Shown one piece after another: positions 1-6,293 of a stretch of DNA of 10,000 nt; the first letter of the stretch is position 1; every line of letters begins with the position of its first letter. Origin of the DNA: Thiobacillus sp. (GTDB lineage Bacteria > Pseudomonadota > Gammaproteobacteria > Burkholderiales > Thiobacillaceae); assembly GCA_020217265.1 (NCBI GenBank), contig JAIWOS010000008.1, positions 1 through 10,000 of the forward strand, written 5' to 3'. Under the pieces are notes generated by a model. The model was given only the letters and a program-made list of their open reading frames with translations. It had not been told where the DNA came from and searched no databases. Made by a program: the position numbers and the translations under genes.

Positions 1-133
1 CGTGGGCGAATTCGCCGACGCCGGCAAGGAAGCCGCGGCGCCCGCCGCTGCCGAGCCAGCGAAGCCGGCCGCAGAAGCTGCGCCCGGCGCGGACGCCGAC
101 GCGATCAGCAAGGGAATTTCGGGCCTGAAATAA
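1..133 (+). CDS. C-terminal end of an upstream protein (possibly EpsD-family peptidyl-prolyl isomerase)
   Basis: An open frame enters from the left edge (codons from base 2) and stops at TAA 131-133, giving 43 residues of C-terminus. The tail is rich in Ala, Pro and Glu, starts VGEFADAGKE and ends ISKGISGLK. No catalytic domain lies inside the window. A low-complexity Ala/Pro tail like this resembles, from memory, the end of EpsD-family SurA/PpiC-like isomerases that accompany EpsE-I genes in XrtB loci; that assignment is inference from context and a weak resemblance. A terminator-like hairpin follows 36 bases after the stop, so this gene appears to end its own transcript. The frame itself is well supported by GC3 bias and by the stop sitting just before a terminator. 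Confidence 0.55.
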   Translation, partial: VGEFADAGKEAAAPAAAEPAKPAAEAAPGADADAISKGISGLK

Positions 134-141
134 GGCAGATA

Positions 142-215
142 CAAGACGCAAGAGGCAAGATGCACTTGGGCGCGCGCATGCGCGCGCCGCTTTTTGACTT
201 GAACCTTGCTTCTTG
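142..215. repeat. Outer inverted repeat enclosing the terminator hairpin
   Basis: The arm at 142-159 and the reverse complement of 198-215 agree at 14 of 18 positions (CAAG.A/C.GCAAG...CAAG type). The two arms flank the GC-rich palindrome at 169-188 nearly symmetrically, so the whole intergenic region could fold into a long, nested, interrupted hairpin. No protein-coding content is seen here, and no convincing -35/-10 pair lies between the terminator and the next gene. Confidence 0.5.
169..195 (+). terminator. Rho-independent terminator after the upstream gene
   Basis: Bases 169-188 are a perfect 20-base palindrome (GGCGCGCG, CATG, CGCGCGCC). It can fold as an 8-bp all-GC stem with a CATG loop, followed two bases later by five T residues at 191-195. 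This is the classic intrinsic terminator layout for the + strand. No comparable T-run is placed for the opposite strand, so it looks unidirectional. It separates the partial upstream gene from the CPBP protease gene. Confidence 0.75.
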
Positions 216-234
216 AACGACGAGCCTGTTCTTG

Positions 235-894
235 ATGTCTCCCATTATCGTCCGAGCCCTGCCGTTCGCGCTGTATATCGCGCTGCTGGCAATCGAGGGC
301 GTATTGCCCGATCTGGCGCCCGCCTTCGACGTGCGCTGGCTCTACCCGCTGAAAGCCGGGCTGGTGGCGCTGGCGCTGGCGGTATTGTGGCGGCATTACG
401 CCGAACTCAAGGCCTGGGGCTTGTCGGCGGCCAATCTTGCGGTGTCGGTTGCGGTTGGCGTCGCGGTGCTGGTGCTGTGGGTGAATCTCGACGCCGGCTG
501 GATGCTGATGGGCGAGCCGGGCAAGGGCTACGACCCGCGCGACGCTGCGGGCAACATCGACTGGCTGCTGGTCGCTTTCCGCATTGCCGGCGCCGCGCTG
601 GTGGTGCCGCTCATGGAAGAACTCTTCTGGCGCTCGTTTCTGCAGCGCTGGGTGCAGCAGCCCGATTTTCTCGCGCTCGACCCGGCAAGGATAGGCGTCA
701 AGGCACTCGTCATCGCCAGTGCGCTGTTCGCCATCGAGCACCTGCAATGGTTTGCCGGCCTCGTCGCCGGTCTGGCCTACGGCTGGCTCTATATTCGCAC
801 CCGCACGCTGTGGGCGCCGGTCGTTGCGCACGCCGTCACTAACGGCGGACTCGGCGCCTATGTCGTCGCAACGGGGCAGTGGAGCTTTTGGTGA
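235..894 (+). CDS. CPBP-family (CAAX prenyl protease-related) intramembrane protease of exosortase loci
   Basis: This 219-residue, very hydrophobic multi-pass membrane protein has the three signatures of the CPBP/ABI family (PF02517): EExxxR at E128-E129-R133, FxxxH at F165-H169 and HxxxN at H199-N203. In the Rce1-like family these residues form the glutamate-type protease active site in the membrane. Its setting beside EpsL and an exosortase points to the CAAX protease-related subgroup found in PEP-CTERM/exosortase bacteria; its substrate is not known. ATG 235 is chosen over TTG 232 immediately before it; no good ribosome binding site precedes either. The stop overlaps the GTG start of epsL (GTGA), so the two are likely translated together. 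A role in processing sorted or lipid-linked proteins is inference. Confidence 0.85.
   Translation: MSPIIVRALPFALYIALLAIEGVLPDLAPAFDVRWLYPLKAGLVALALAVLWRHYAELKAWGLSAANLAVSVAVGVAVLVLWVNLDAGWMLMGEPGKGYDPRDAAGNIDWLLVAFRIAGAALVVPLMEELFWRSFLQRWVQQPDFLALDPARIGVKALVIASALFAIEHLQWFAGLVAGLAYGWLYIRTRTLWAPVVAHAVTNGGLGAYVVATGQWSFW
881..884 (+). promoter_or_regulatory. Ribosome binding site that decides the epsL start
   Basis: GGAG at 881-884 lies six bases before GTG 891 and twelve before ATG 897. Spacing favours GTG 891, which overlaps the upstream TGA stop by four bases. The site lies inside the end of the protease gene. Confidence 0.55.
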
Positions 895-2147
895 GCATGC
901 GGCTGGTCTGGGCAGCGGCGGCCGCGCTGCTTGCGTTGCCCGCGCAGGCGCGCGAGGGCGACACCTTCCGGCCCTTTCTTTCAGCCGGCTACTACAACGA
1001 CAGCAACCTGTTCCGCCTGGACGAGAACGAAAGCCCAGGCACCCCGCGTTCAGACCGCTACGCGCTGTATCAGGGAGGGTTCAACGTAGACTGGAAGCCG
1101 GGCCGCCAACAGGTGGTCGTCAACGCCACCAAGACGCTGATCCGCTACGACCGCAACACCTTTCTGGATTTCGACGGCGACGACCTCAAGGCGACCTGGA
1201 ACTGGCGTCTGGGCAACCGCCTGTCGGGCAACCTCGGCGCGTCGAAATCGACCAGCCAGAGCAGTTTTTCCGACATCGGTCTGGTGAACAACAGCGTCGA
1301 CCGCGAACGTCGCTACGGTCGTGCCGAGTGGGAATTCCACCCGCGCTGGCGCATCGGCGGCGGGGTGGAGCGGCTGGATAACACCAACAGCGCAGCCTCG
1401 CAGGCCTCACAAAACGTGACGCAGACCGCGCGCGACGTGCTGCTGAGCTACCGGACGCCCAAGGGCAGTTCGTTAAGCGCACAGGTGCGGCGCACCGACG
1501 CGGAATTTCCCAATCCGCAGGTGCTGGCCCAGACCTGCTCGGTTTTCATTTTCTGCCCTCCGTTCCCTTTCATCCCGAGCGTAGTGGCAGACAACAGCTT
1601 CAAGCAGACCGAGTACAACCTGCTGGGCGACTGGCGCATCTCTTCCAAACTCAGCCTGCGTGGCCAGGCCGGCTGGGTCGATCGCAGCTACGAAAACGTG
1701 CTGCGCGGTAATCTGGCCGGGCCGCCGCAACTCAAACAGCGGCCCGATTTTTCCGGCTTTGCCGGTCGTGCCAGTGCCGACTGGTTTCCCACTGTGCGTA
1801 CTCTGCTGAGTATTGTCGCCTACCAGGAACTGGGCGGCGCCACTGACCTCAATGCCAGCTCGGTGCTGAAAAAGGGCGCGAGCCTCAACGGCGTGTGGCT
1901 GTTTCGCGAAAAATGGCGGCTGAACGCCGGTGCCACGTTCGAGAACCGCGCCTACAAGGGTGATCCCGGCACAACGGCGACGCAGCGCAACGACGACACG
2001 CTGGGCGGATCGCTCGGCGTGAGCTACACGCCGATCGACGCGGTCTCGATCGACCTGGGCCTGCAGGCGGGGCGTCGGGATTCCAACTTTTCCGGCGAGA
2101 ATTACAGCTTTCGCACGCTGTATCTGAATGTGCGGGGGGATTTCTAA
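891..2147 (+). CDS. epsL: EpsL-type outer-membrane beta-barrel of XrtB exopolysaccharide loci
   Basis: This 418-residue exported protein would act in the outer membrane during polysaccharide secretion. A signal peptide runs from the start to about residue 20 (Ala-rich core, cleavage after AQA). The mature part has many alternating polar/aromatic strands with D/N/G-rich turns (for example SAGYYNDSNLFR near the N-terminus), and the last residues LYLNVRGDF end in Phe, the usual beta-barrel assembly signal. This matches the exosortase-associated polysaccharide outer-membrane protein EpsL in size and neighbourhood. Two Cys, C216 and C222, lie six residues apart in a Pro/Phe-rich stretch and could form a disulfide in a loop. 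GTG 891 is chosen from the GGAG at 881-884; ATG 897 is the alternative and would shorten the signal peptide by two residues. It is translationally coupled to the protease gene. Confidence 0.85.
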   Translation: MSMRLVWAAAAALLALPAQAREGDTFRPFLSAGYYNDSNLFRLDENESPGTPRSDRYALYQGGFNVDWKPGRQQVVVNATKTLIRYDRNTFLDFDGDDLKATWNWRLGNRLSGNLGASKSTSQSSFSDIGLVNNSVDRERRYGRAEWEFHPRWRIGGGVERLDNTNSAASQASQNVTQTARDVLLSYRTPKGSSLSAQVRRTDAEFPNPQVLAQTCSVFIFCPPFPFIPSVVADNSFKQTEYNLLGDWRISSKLSLRGQAGWVDRSYENVLRGNLAGPPQLKQRPDFSGFAGRASADWFPTVRTLLSIVAYQELGGATDLNASSVLKKGASLNGVWLFREKWRLNAGATFENRAYKGDPGTTATQRNDDTLGGSLGVSYTPIDAVSIDLGLQAGRRDSNFSGENYSFRTLYLNVRGDF

Positions 2148-2149
2148 GG

Positions 2150-2182
2150 GTTCGCGGCAGATGTGGGCCGGGAACGGGTTTT
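2150..2182 (+). terminator. Weak terminator-like hairpin after epsL
   Basis: Bases 2150-2158 pair with 2167-2175 (GTTC and CGGC against GCCG and GAAC) with one central G-G mismatch and an 8-base loop. Three G and four T (2179-2182) follow. The mismatch and the displaced short T-run make it a weak candidate, and it overlaps the putative sigma-54 element, so only one of the two readings may matter in vivo. Confidence 0.35.
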
Positions 2183-2185
2183 GCA
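2170..2185 (+). promoter_or_regulatory. Candidate sigma-54 (-24/-12) promoter upstream of epsE
   Basis: The sequence GGGAACGGGTTTTGCA matches the sigma-54 consensus TGGCACGNNNNTTGCA at all fixed positions except the first and fourth. The essential GG (2171-2172) and GC (2183-2184) are spaced by exactly ten bases. A start site near 2196 would leave a leader of about 76 bases before epsE. Sigma-54 control with the PrsK/PrsR two-component pair is known for PEP-CTERM genes in some exosortase bacteria; its use here is inference. One such match could occur by chance. Confidence 0.35.
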
Positions 2186-2205
2186 CACAAAGACTAATTC
2201 AGTAG

Positions 2206-2243
2206 ACAAGGCAGGCAGGGGTTGTCTGTAACCTGAACCTTGT
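2206..2243 (+). promoter_or_regulatory. Possible leader hairpin before epsE
   Basis: ACAAGGCAGG (2206-2215) can pair with CCTG and CCTTGT (2232-2243, with a two-base AA bulge), giving ten base pairs around a 16-base loop. It would lie in the epsE leader if transcription starts near 2196. The nearest T-run (2257-2261) is 13 bases beyond the stem, so it is not a standard terminator. Function is unknown. Confidence 0.25.
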
Positions 2244-2271
2244 ACCTTGCAAGAGATTTTTGGAGAGAGCA

Positions 2272-3066
2272 ATGAACAAGCTGTGGCGTAGTGTCTGGAT
2301 GGTGTGCGCGCTCTTGCTGGCCATGCCGGCGTGGAGCGCGGACAGCGAGTACCGCATGGGGACCGGCGACGTGGTGCGCATCACCGTGTACGGCAACCCG
2401 GACCTCACCACCGAGGCGCGCGTCGGCGAGTCGGGCAGCATCACCTTCCCGCTGATCGGCCAGGTGAAGGCGGCCGGCCAGACGCCCGCCGCGGTGGAAA
2501 AGGACGTGGCCTCGCGTCTTTCCAAGGGCGGTTTCATCGTCGATCCCAACGTCAACCTCAACGTGGTGCAGTACCGCGGCCAGCAGGTGTCGGTGCTGGG
2601 CCGAGTCAACCGTCCCGGCAAGTACAACCTGGAGCGCAGCAGTCGTGTGACCGACGTGCTTGCGCTCGCCGGCGGCGTGATCATCGACGGCGCCGACACC
2701 GCGACCCTCGTGCGCACCCGCGACGGCAAGACCGAATACCGCGACATCGACCTCATCGCCCTGTTCAGGCCGGGCGGCGAGACGAACGATGTGCCGGTGC
2801 AGGACGGCGACATCCTCAACGTTGCGCGCCAGCCCATGTTCTACATCTACGGCGAAGTGCAGCGTCCCGGCGCCTTCCGCCTGGAGCAGAACATGAGCGT
2901 GGTGCAGGCGCTGTCGCTGGGCGGCGGCGTCACGCCGCGCGGTACCCAGCGGGGAATACGCATCCTGCGCCGCGATGACAAGGGGGGCATGCAGGAAATC
3001 GAGGTCAAGCTCGCCGACCCGGTGAAAAAGGACGACGTGATCTACGTCAAGGAAAGCCTGTTCTGA
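2272..3066 (+). CDS. epsE: EpsE, periplasmic/outer-membrane polysaccharide export protein (Wza/OPX family)
   Basis: This 264-residue protein belongs to the outer-membrane polysaccharide export family, which forms or feeds the channel carrying polymer through the periplasm. A Sec signal peptide covers residues 1-23 (cleavage at AWSA|DSEY). A Poly_export domain follows (YRMGTGDVVRITVYGNPDLTTEARV through the DPNVNLNVVQ region), then two SLBB-type modules, one beginning at VSVLGRVNRPGKYNL and one at FYIYGEVQRPGAFRL, each ending in a Gly-rich ALAGG/SLGGG turn. No lipobox Cys is present: C12 lies in the signal core without the expected LxxC context, so this protein is probably not a Wza-like lipoprotein. 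ATG 2272 is preceded by GGAGAGAG at 2262-2269; an in-frame TTG at 2260 is rejected. First gene of the tight epsEFG-xrtB-epsI run, 12 bases before epsF. Confidence 0.93.
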   Translation: MNKLWRSVWMVCALLLAMPAWSADSEYRMGTGDVVRITVYGNPDLTTEARVGESGSITFPLIGQVKAAGQTPAAVEKDVASRLSKGGFIVDPNVNLNVVQYRGQQVSVLGRVNRPGKYNLERSSRVTDVLALAGGVIIDGADTATLVRTRDGKTEYRDIDLIALFRPGGETNDVPVQDGDILNVARQPMFYIYGEVQRPGAFRLEQNMSVVQALSLGGGVTPRGTQRGIRILRRDDKGGMQEIEVKLADPVKKDDVIYVKESLF

Positions 3067-3078
3067 GGACCGCCGAAC

Positions 3079-4467
3079 ATGAACTTCACCCAATTCCTGC
3101 TGATTCTCAACGCGCGCAAGTGGATCATATTCGGCGTGCTCGCGCTCACCGTTGCCGTTACCGCCGCCGTCAGCCTGCTGCTGCCGAAGGAATACACGGC
3201 ATCTACCCAGGTCATCGTCGATTCCAAGAGCAAGGACCCGTTCACCGGCCAGCTGCTCCCGGCGCAGATGTTCCCCGGCTACATGGCGACCCAGATCGAC
3301 ATCATCAACAGCGACAATGTCGCGCGCCGGGTGGTGCGCGAACTCAAGCTGGCCGACAACCCGGCCACGCGCACCGCCTTCCAGCAGGCCACCGATGGCA
3401 AGGGCGACATCGAAGCCTGGCTGGCGAGTGTGCTGCTGCCCAAGCTCAAGGCCGAGCCCTCACGTGAATCGAGCATCATCAACATCAGTTACTCGGGGGC
3501 CGATCCGCAATTCGCAGCGGCGCTGGCCAATGCCTTCGCCAAGGCCTACATCGAAACCAGTCTCGACCTGAGGCTTGCCCCGGCCAAGCAGACCGCCGAA
3601 TGGTTCGACCGACAGATCACCCAGCTGCGTGCCAACCTCGACCAGGCCCAGCAGAAGCTCACGGCCTACCAGCGCGAGAAGGGTATCGTCGAATCCGAAG
3701 AACGGCTCGACGTGGAAACCCGCCGCATGGCCGATCTTGCCGGGCAGATCGTGGGCGCGCAGTCGCTGGCATTCGACGCCAGCTCACGCACGCGCGACAG
3801 CGCCAACCTGCCCGAGGTGAACAACAGCCCCGTCGTGCAGAATCTGAAAGTGCAGATCGCACAGGGCGAGGGCAAGCTCGCCGAAATGGGCAAGCGCGTA
3901 GGCGTGAACCACCCGGACTACCAGCGCCTGCAGGCCGAAGTGGCAAGCTACAAGGCCAAGCTCGCGACTGAACTCGGCACCGCCACGCGCGGCGTGGGCG
4001 CCACCGCCGGTGCGGCGCGCCAGCGGGTGAGCGAACTCTCCGCTGCGTTCGAGCGCCAGAAAGCCAAGGTGCTGGCACTCAAGCAGCAGCGCGAGGAAGC
4101 TGCTCTACTCGCGCGTGACGTGGAAAACGCCCAGCGAATTTACGATTCCGCTTTGCAACGCTATGGGCAGAGCCGCATGGAAGCGCAATCGACGCAGACC
4201 GACCTGTCGATCCTCAACCCGGCCACGCCGCCGACACAGGCGTCCAAACCGCGGGTGTTTCTCAACATCCTGATTGCGCTCTTCATGGGCACCTTGCTGG
4301 GTGTGGGCATCGGCTTCCTGGTCGAACTGCTCGACCGTCGCGTGCGTTCGGGGCAGGACATCTCCGCCGCGCTGGAAATCCCGGTGCTTGCCGAAGTGCG
4401 CACCCGCAGCCGTTTCACCGACATGCTGCACCGCCTGTTCCGCCGCAACCGTGCGGCGATGGCCTGA
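3079..4467 (+). CDS. epsF: EpsF, Wzz-type chain-length determinant / co-polymerase
   Basis: This 462-residue inner-membrane protein belongs to the polysaccharide co-polymerase family, which sets polymer chain length and works with a BY-kinase. The first membrane helix lies at about residues 15-35. The Wzz domain follows (KEYTASTQVIVDSKSKDPF region), then a long Gln/Ala/Lys/Glu-rich helical stretch, likely coiled coil, through about residue 370. A Pro-rich NPATPPTQASKP segment at 380-391 precedes the second membrane helix at about 393-418, and a basic cytoplasmic tail of 44 residues ends the protein. The kinase domain is absent and supplied in trans by EpsG, as is usual for the EpsF/EpsG pair. 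The Shine-Dalgarno GAGG (3065-3068) overlaps the epsE stop, which suggests coupled translation. Confidence 0.93.
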   Translation: MNFTQFLLILNARKWIIFGVLALTVAVTAAVSLLLPKEYTASTQVIVDSKSKDPFTGQLLPAQMFPGYMATQIDIINSDNVARRVVRELKLADNPATRTAFQQATDGKGDIEAWLASVLLPKLKAEPSRESSIINISYSGADPQFAAALANAFAKAYIETSLDLRLAPAKQTAEWFDRQITQLRANLDQAQQKLTAYQREKGIVESEERLDVETRRMADLAGQIVGAQSLAFDASSRTRDSANLPEVNNSPVVQNLKVQIAQGEGKLAEMGKRVGVNHPDYQRLQAEVASYKAKLATELGTATRGVGATAGAARQRVSELSAAFERQKAKVLALKQQREEAALLARDVENAQRIYDSALQRYGQSRMEAQSTQTDLSILNPATPPTQASKPRVFLNILIALFMGTLLGVGIGFLVELLDRRVRSGQDISAALEIPVLAEVRTRSRFTDMLHRLFRRNRAAMA

Positions 4468-4486
4468 GAAAGAATCGAGGTTCCCC

Positions 4487-5374
4487 ATGAATTCCCCCAT
4501 CTCTCCCAGCGCGCAGTCCAGCATCGTCGAGGCCGCCGCCACCATCCGCGCCGAGGCCAACATCGGCAAGCTGCTGCAGGATGCGGGCAAGCTGAAACCG
4601 CAGGACATGGAGCGCGTGCTCGCGCTCCAGCAGAAGGAAAACCTGCGCTTCGGCGAAGCCGCGCAAAAGCTTGGCCTGGTCACCGAGGACGACATCCGGC
4701 TGGCGCTGTCGCAGCAGTTCGAGTATCCCTATATTCCCGCGGCTGAAGCCGGCCTCAACCCGGAACTCTTTGCCGCCACCGCGCCCTACGGCAAGCAGGC
4801 CGAGGCCCTGCGCTCGGTACGCTCCGAACTTCTGCTGCGCTGGTTCAAGGACGGCCGCAAGACGCTGGCCATCGGCAGCGCGCGCGCCGACGAAGGCGCA
4901 AGCACGCTTGCCGCCAACCTCGCCGTGCTGTTCGCGCAGATGGGCCGCAAGGTGCTGCTGGTGGACGCCAACATGCGTACGCCCCGCCAGCAGGGCATCT
5001 TCAAGCTCGACAACAGCATGGGGCTGTCGGACATCCTGGCCGAGCGGGTGCCTTCGGTACAGGTGCGCGGGGTCAAACCCTTCAATACGCTGAACATCCT
5101 GCCCGCCGGTTCGCCGCCGCCCAACCCGGCCGAACTGCTGGCGCGGCCGGCATTTGGCGCGCTGCTCGCCGGGCTCGAAACCAGCTACGACATCGTGCTG
5201 ATCGACACCGCGCCCTCGCAGGCGGCCTCCGATTTCCAGCTCGTCGCCGCGCGCGTCGGCGGCGTGCTCCTTGCCAGCCGCCGCAACGTCAGCCGGCTCA
5301 CGCCGCTGATCGAGCTGAAGGACAAGATCGTCATGACGGGTGCCCAGGTCGTGGGTGCCGTGGTAATGGACTGA
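4487..5374 (+). CDS. epsG: EpsG, BY-kinase-like ATPase partner of EpsF with N-terminal MshEN-like domain
   Basis: This 295-residue cytoplasmic protein would partner EpsF to control polymerisation. Residues 25-48 and 54-77 form two 24-residue motifs of the GxxLxxxGxL...L..Q type separated by exactly five residues, the layout of the MshEN cyclic-di-GMP-binding domain (R54, Q48 and Q77 kept; N25 where Arg is usual). The C-terminal part is a ParA/Wzc-like ATPase: Walker A region GSARADEGAST (130-140), Walker A' LLVDANMR (157-164) and Walker B IVLIDTAP (236-243). The Walker A Lys position is A138 and the second Asp of Walker A' is N162. Only four Tyr occur (80, 82, 101, 234) and none near the C-terminus, so no classical Tyr cluster. 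ATG 4487 has GAGG six bases upstream; an in-frame extension to 4274 would run through epsF and is rejected. Confidence 0.9.
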   Translation: MNSPISPSAQSSIVEAAATIRAEANIGKLLQDAGKLKPQDMERVLALQQKENLRFGEAAQKLGLVTEDDIRLALSQQFEYPYIPAAEAGLNPELFAATAPYGKQAEALRSVRSELLLRWFKDGRKTLAIGSARADEGASTLAANLAVLFAQMGRKVLLVDANMRTPRQQGIFKLDNSMGLSDILAERVPSVQVRGVKPFNTLNILPAGSPPPNPAELLARPAFGALLAGLETSYDIVLIDTAPSQAASDFQLVAARVGGVLLASRRNVSRLTPLIELKDKIVMTGAQVVGAVVMD

Positions 5375-5381
5375 ACGCATC

Positions 5382-6293
5382 ATGAATACGCTCGCCCCCC
5401 GTGAACCGCTGCTCGCCGCGCTGTCGCCCCTCAAAACCTGGTGGCCGGTGGTGGTCGGCCTCCTGGTGCTCTACGTGCCCACCTACTCGATGCTGGCGCA
5501 CGGCTTGTGGAATTCCGACGACCACGCCCATGGCCCCATCGTGCTGGCGGTTGCGCTCTTTCTGCTGTGGCAGAAGCGCGCCGTGTTCGAGGCCGCCGCC
5601 GCCGTGCCCACCCGTGGCCAGGTTATGGCGGGCTGGGTCTTGCTCGTCGTCGGCCTGCTGGCCTATGCGCTCGGCCGCTCGCAGGACATCCTGCTGTTCG
5701 AGGTCGGCTCGCAGATCCCGGTCATTCTGGGGGCCATCCTCGTCACCCAGGGCATGCGGGCCGCGCGGGCGGTGTGGTTCGCCTTGTTCTTCCTGCTGTT
5801 CATGATTCCGCTGCCGGGCTTCGTGGTGGACGCCGCCACCGGCCCGCTCAAGCAGTACATTTCCATCATCGCCGAGCAGGTGCTGTACGCGGCGGGATAT
5901 CCCATCGCGCGCAGCGGCGTTACGCTCACCGTGGGGCAGTACCAGCTGCTGGTGGCGGATGCCTGCTCCGGCCTGCACTCCATGTTCAGCCTGTCGGCCA
6001 TGGGCCTCCTGTACCTGTACTTGATGCAGCACACCAGCCTGGCGCGCAACCTCGTGATCATGGCGGCCATCCTGCCGATTGCGTTTGCCGCCAACATCGT
6101 GCGCGTGATGGTGCTGGTGCTCGTGACCTACCATCTGGGCGACGAGGCCGGGCAGGGCTTCCTGCACGGCTTTGCCGGCATCATGCTGTTCATCATCGGC
6201 CTCCTGTTCCTGTTTGCGCTGGACGGCCTGCTGGGCTTCATCTTCCCCGACCGGCCGCGCAGCCAGCCGGCTAACCAAGGGAGCGCATCATGA
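5382..6293 (+). CDS. xrtB: Exosortase B (XrtB/EpsH)
   Basis: This 303-residue polytopic inner-membrane protein is a cysteine transpeptidase-like enzyme thought to cleave PEP-CTERM sorting signals. The invariant residues are visible: C195 in ADACSGLHSM, R241 in ANIVRVMV and H262 in GFLHGFAG, each at the expected helix edge. About eight hydrophobic segments span residues 22 to 290. Its placement between epsG and a separate epsI identifies the B-type (EpsH of Methylobacillus) rather than fused exosortase types. The start ATG 5382 is seven bases after the epsG stop with only a weak ribosome binding site, consistent with coupling. Its stop overlaps the epsI start (ATGA). No PEP-CTERM substrate is encoded in this window, so substrates must lie elsewhere. 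Confidence 0.95.
   Translation: MNTLAPREPLLAALSPLKTWWPVVVGLLVLYVPTYSMLAHGLWNSDDHAHGPIVLAVALFLLWQKRAVFEAAAAVPTRGQVMAGWVLLVVGLLAYALGRSQDILLFEVGSQIPVILGAILVTQGMRAARAVWFALFFLLFMIPLPGFVVDAATGPLKQYISIIAEQVLYAAGYPIARSGVTLTVGQYQLLVADACSGLHSMFSLSAMGLLYLYLMQHTSLARNLVIMAAILPIAFAANIVRVMVLVLVTYHLGDEAGQGFLHGFAGIMLFIIGLLFLFALDGLLGFIFPDRPRSQPANQGSAS

Noticed and set aside
194..222. TTGACT at 194-199 as a -35 box for the protease gene
   Set aside because: No acceptable -10 box lies 16-18 bases downstream, and the site overlaps the terminator T-run.
2194..3093. Long reverse-strand open frame across epsE
   Set aside because: It is antisense to a well-supported gene, has a low-complexity His/Ala/Arg/Val-rich product and arises from GC-rich codon bias.
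4274..4486. Upstream in-frame extension of epsG
   Set aside because: It would be read out of frame through the end of epsF and yields a Trp/Cys/Arg-rich segment; ATG 4487 has a proper ribosome binding site.
4415..6278. Reverse-strand open frames across epsG and xrtB
   Set aside because: Both are shadows of high-GC coding sequence, with His/Gln/Gly-rich products and no translation signals.
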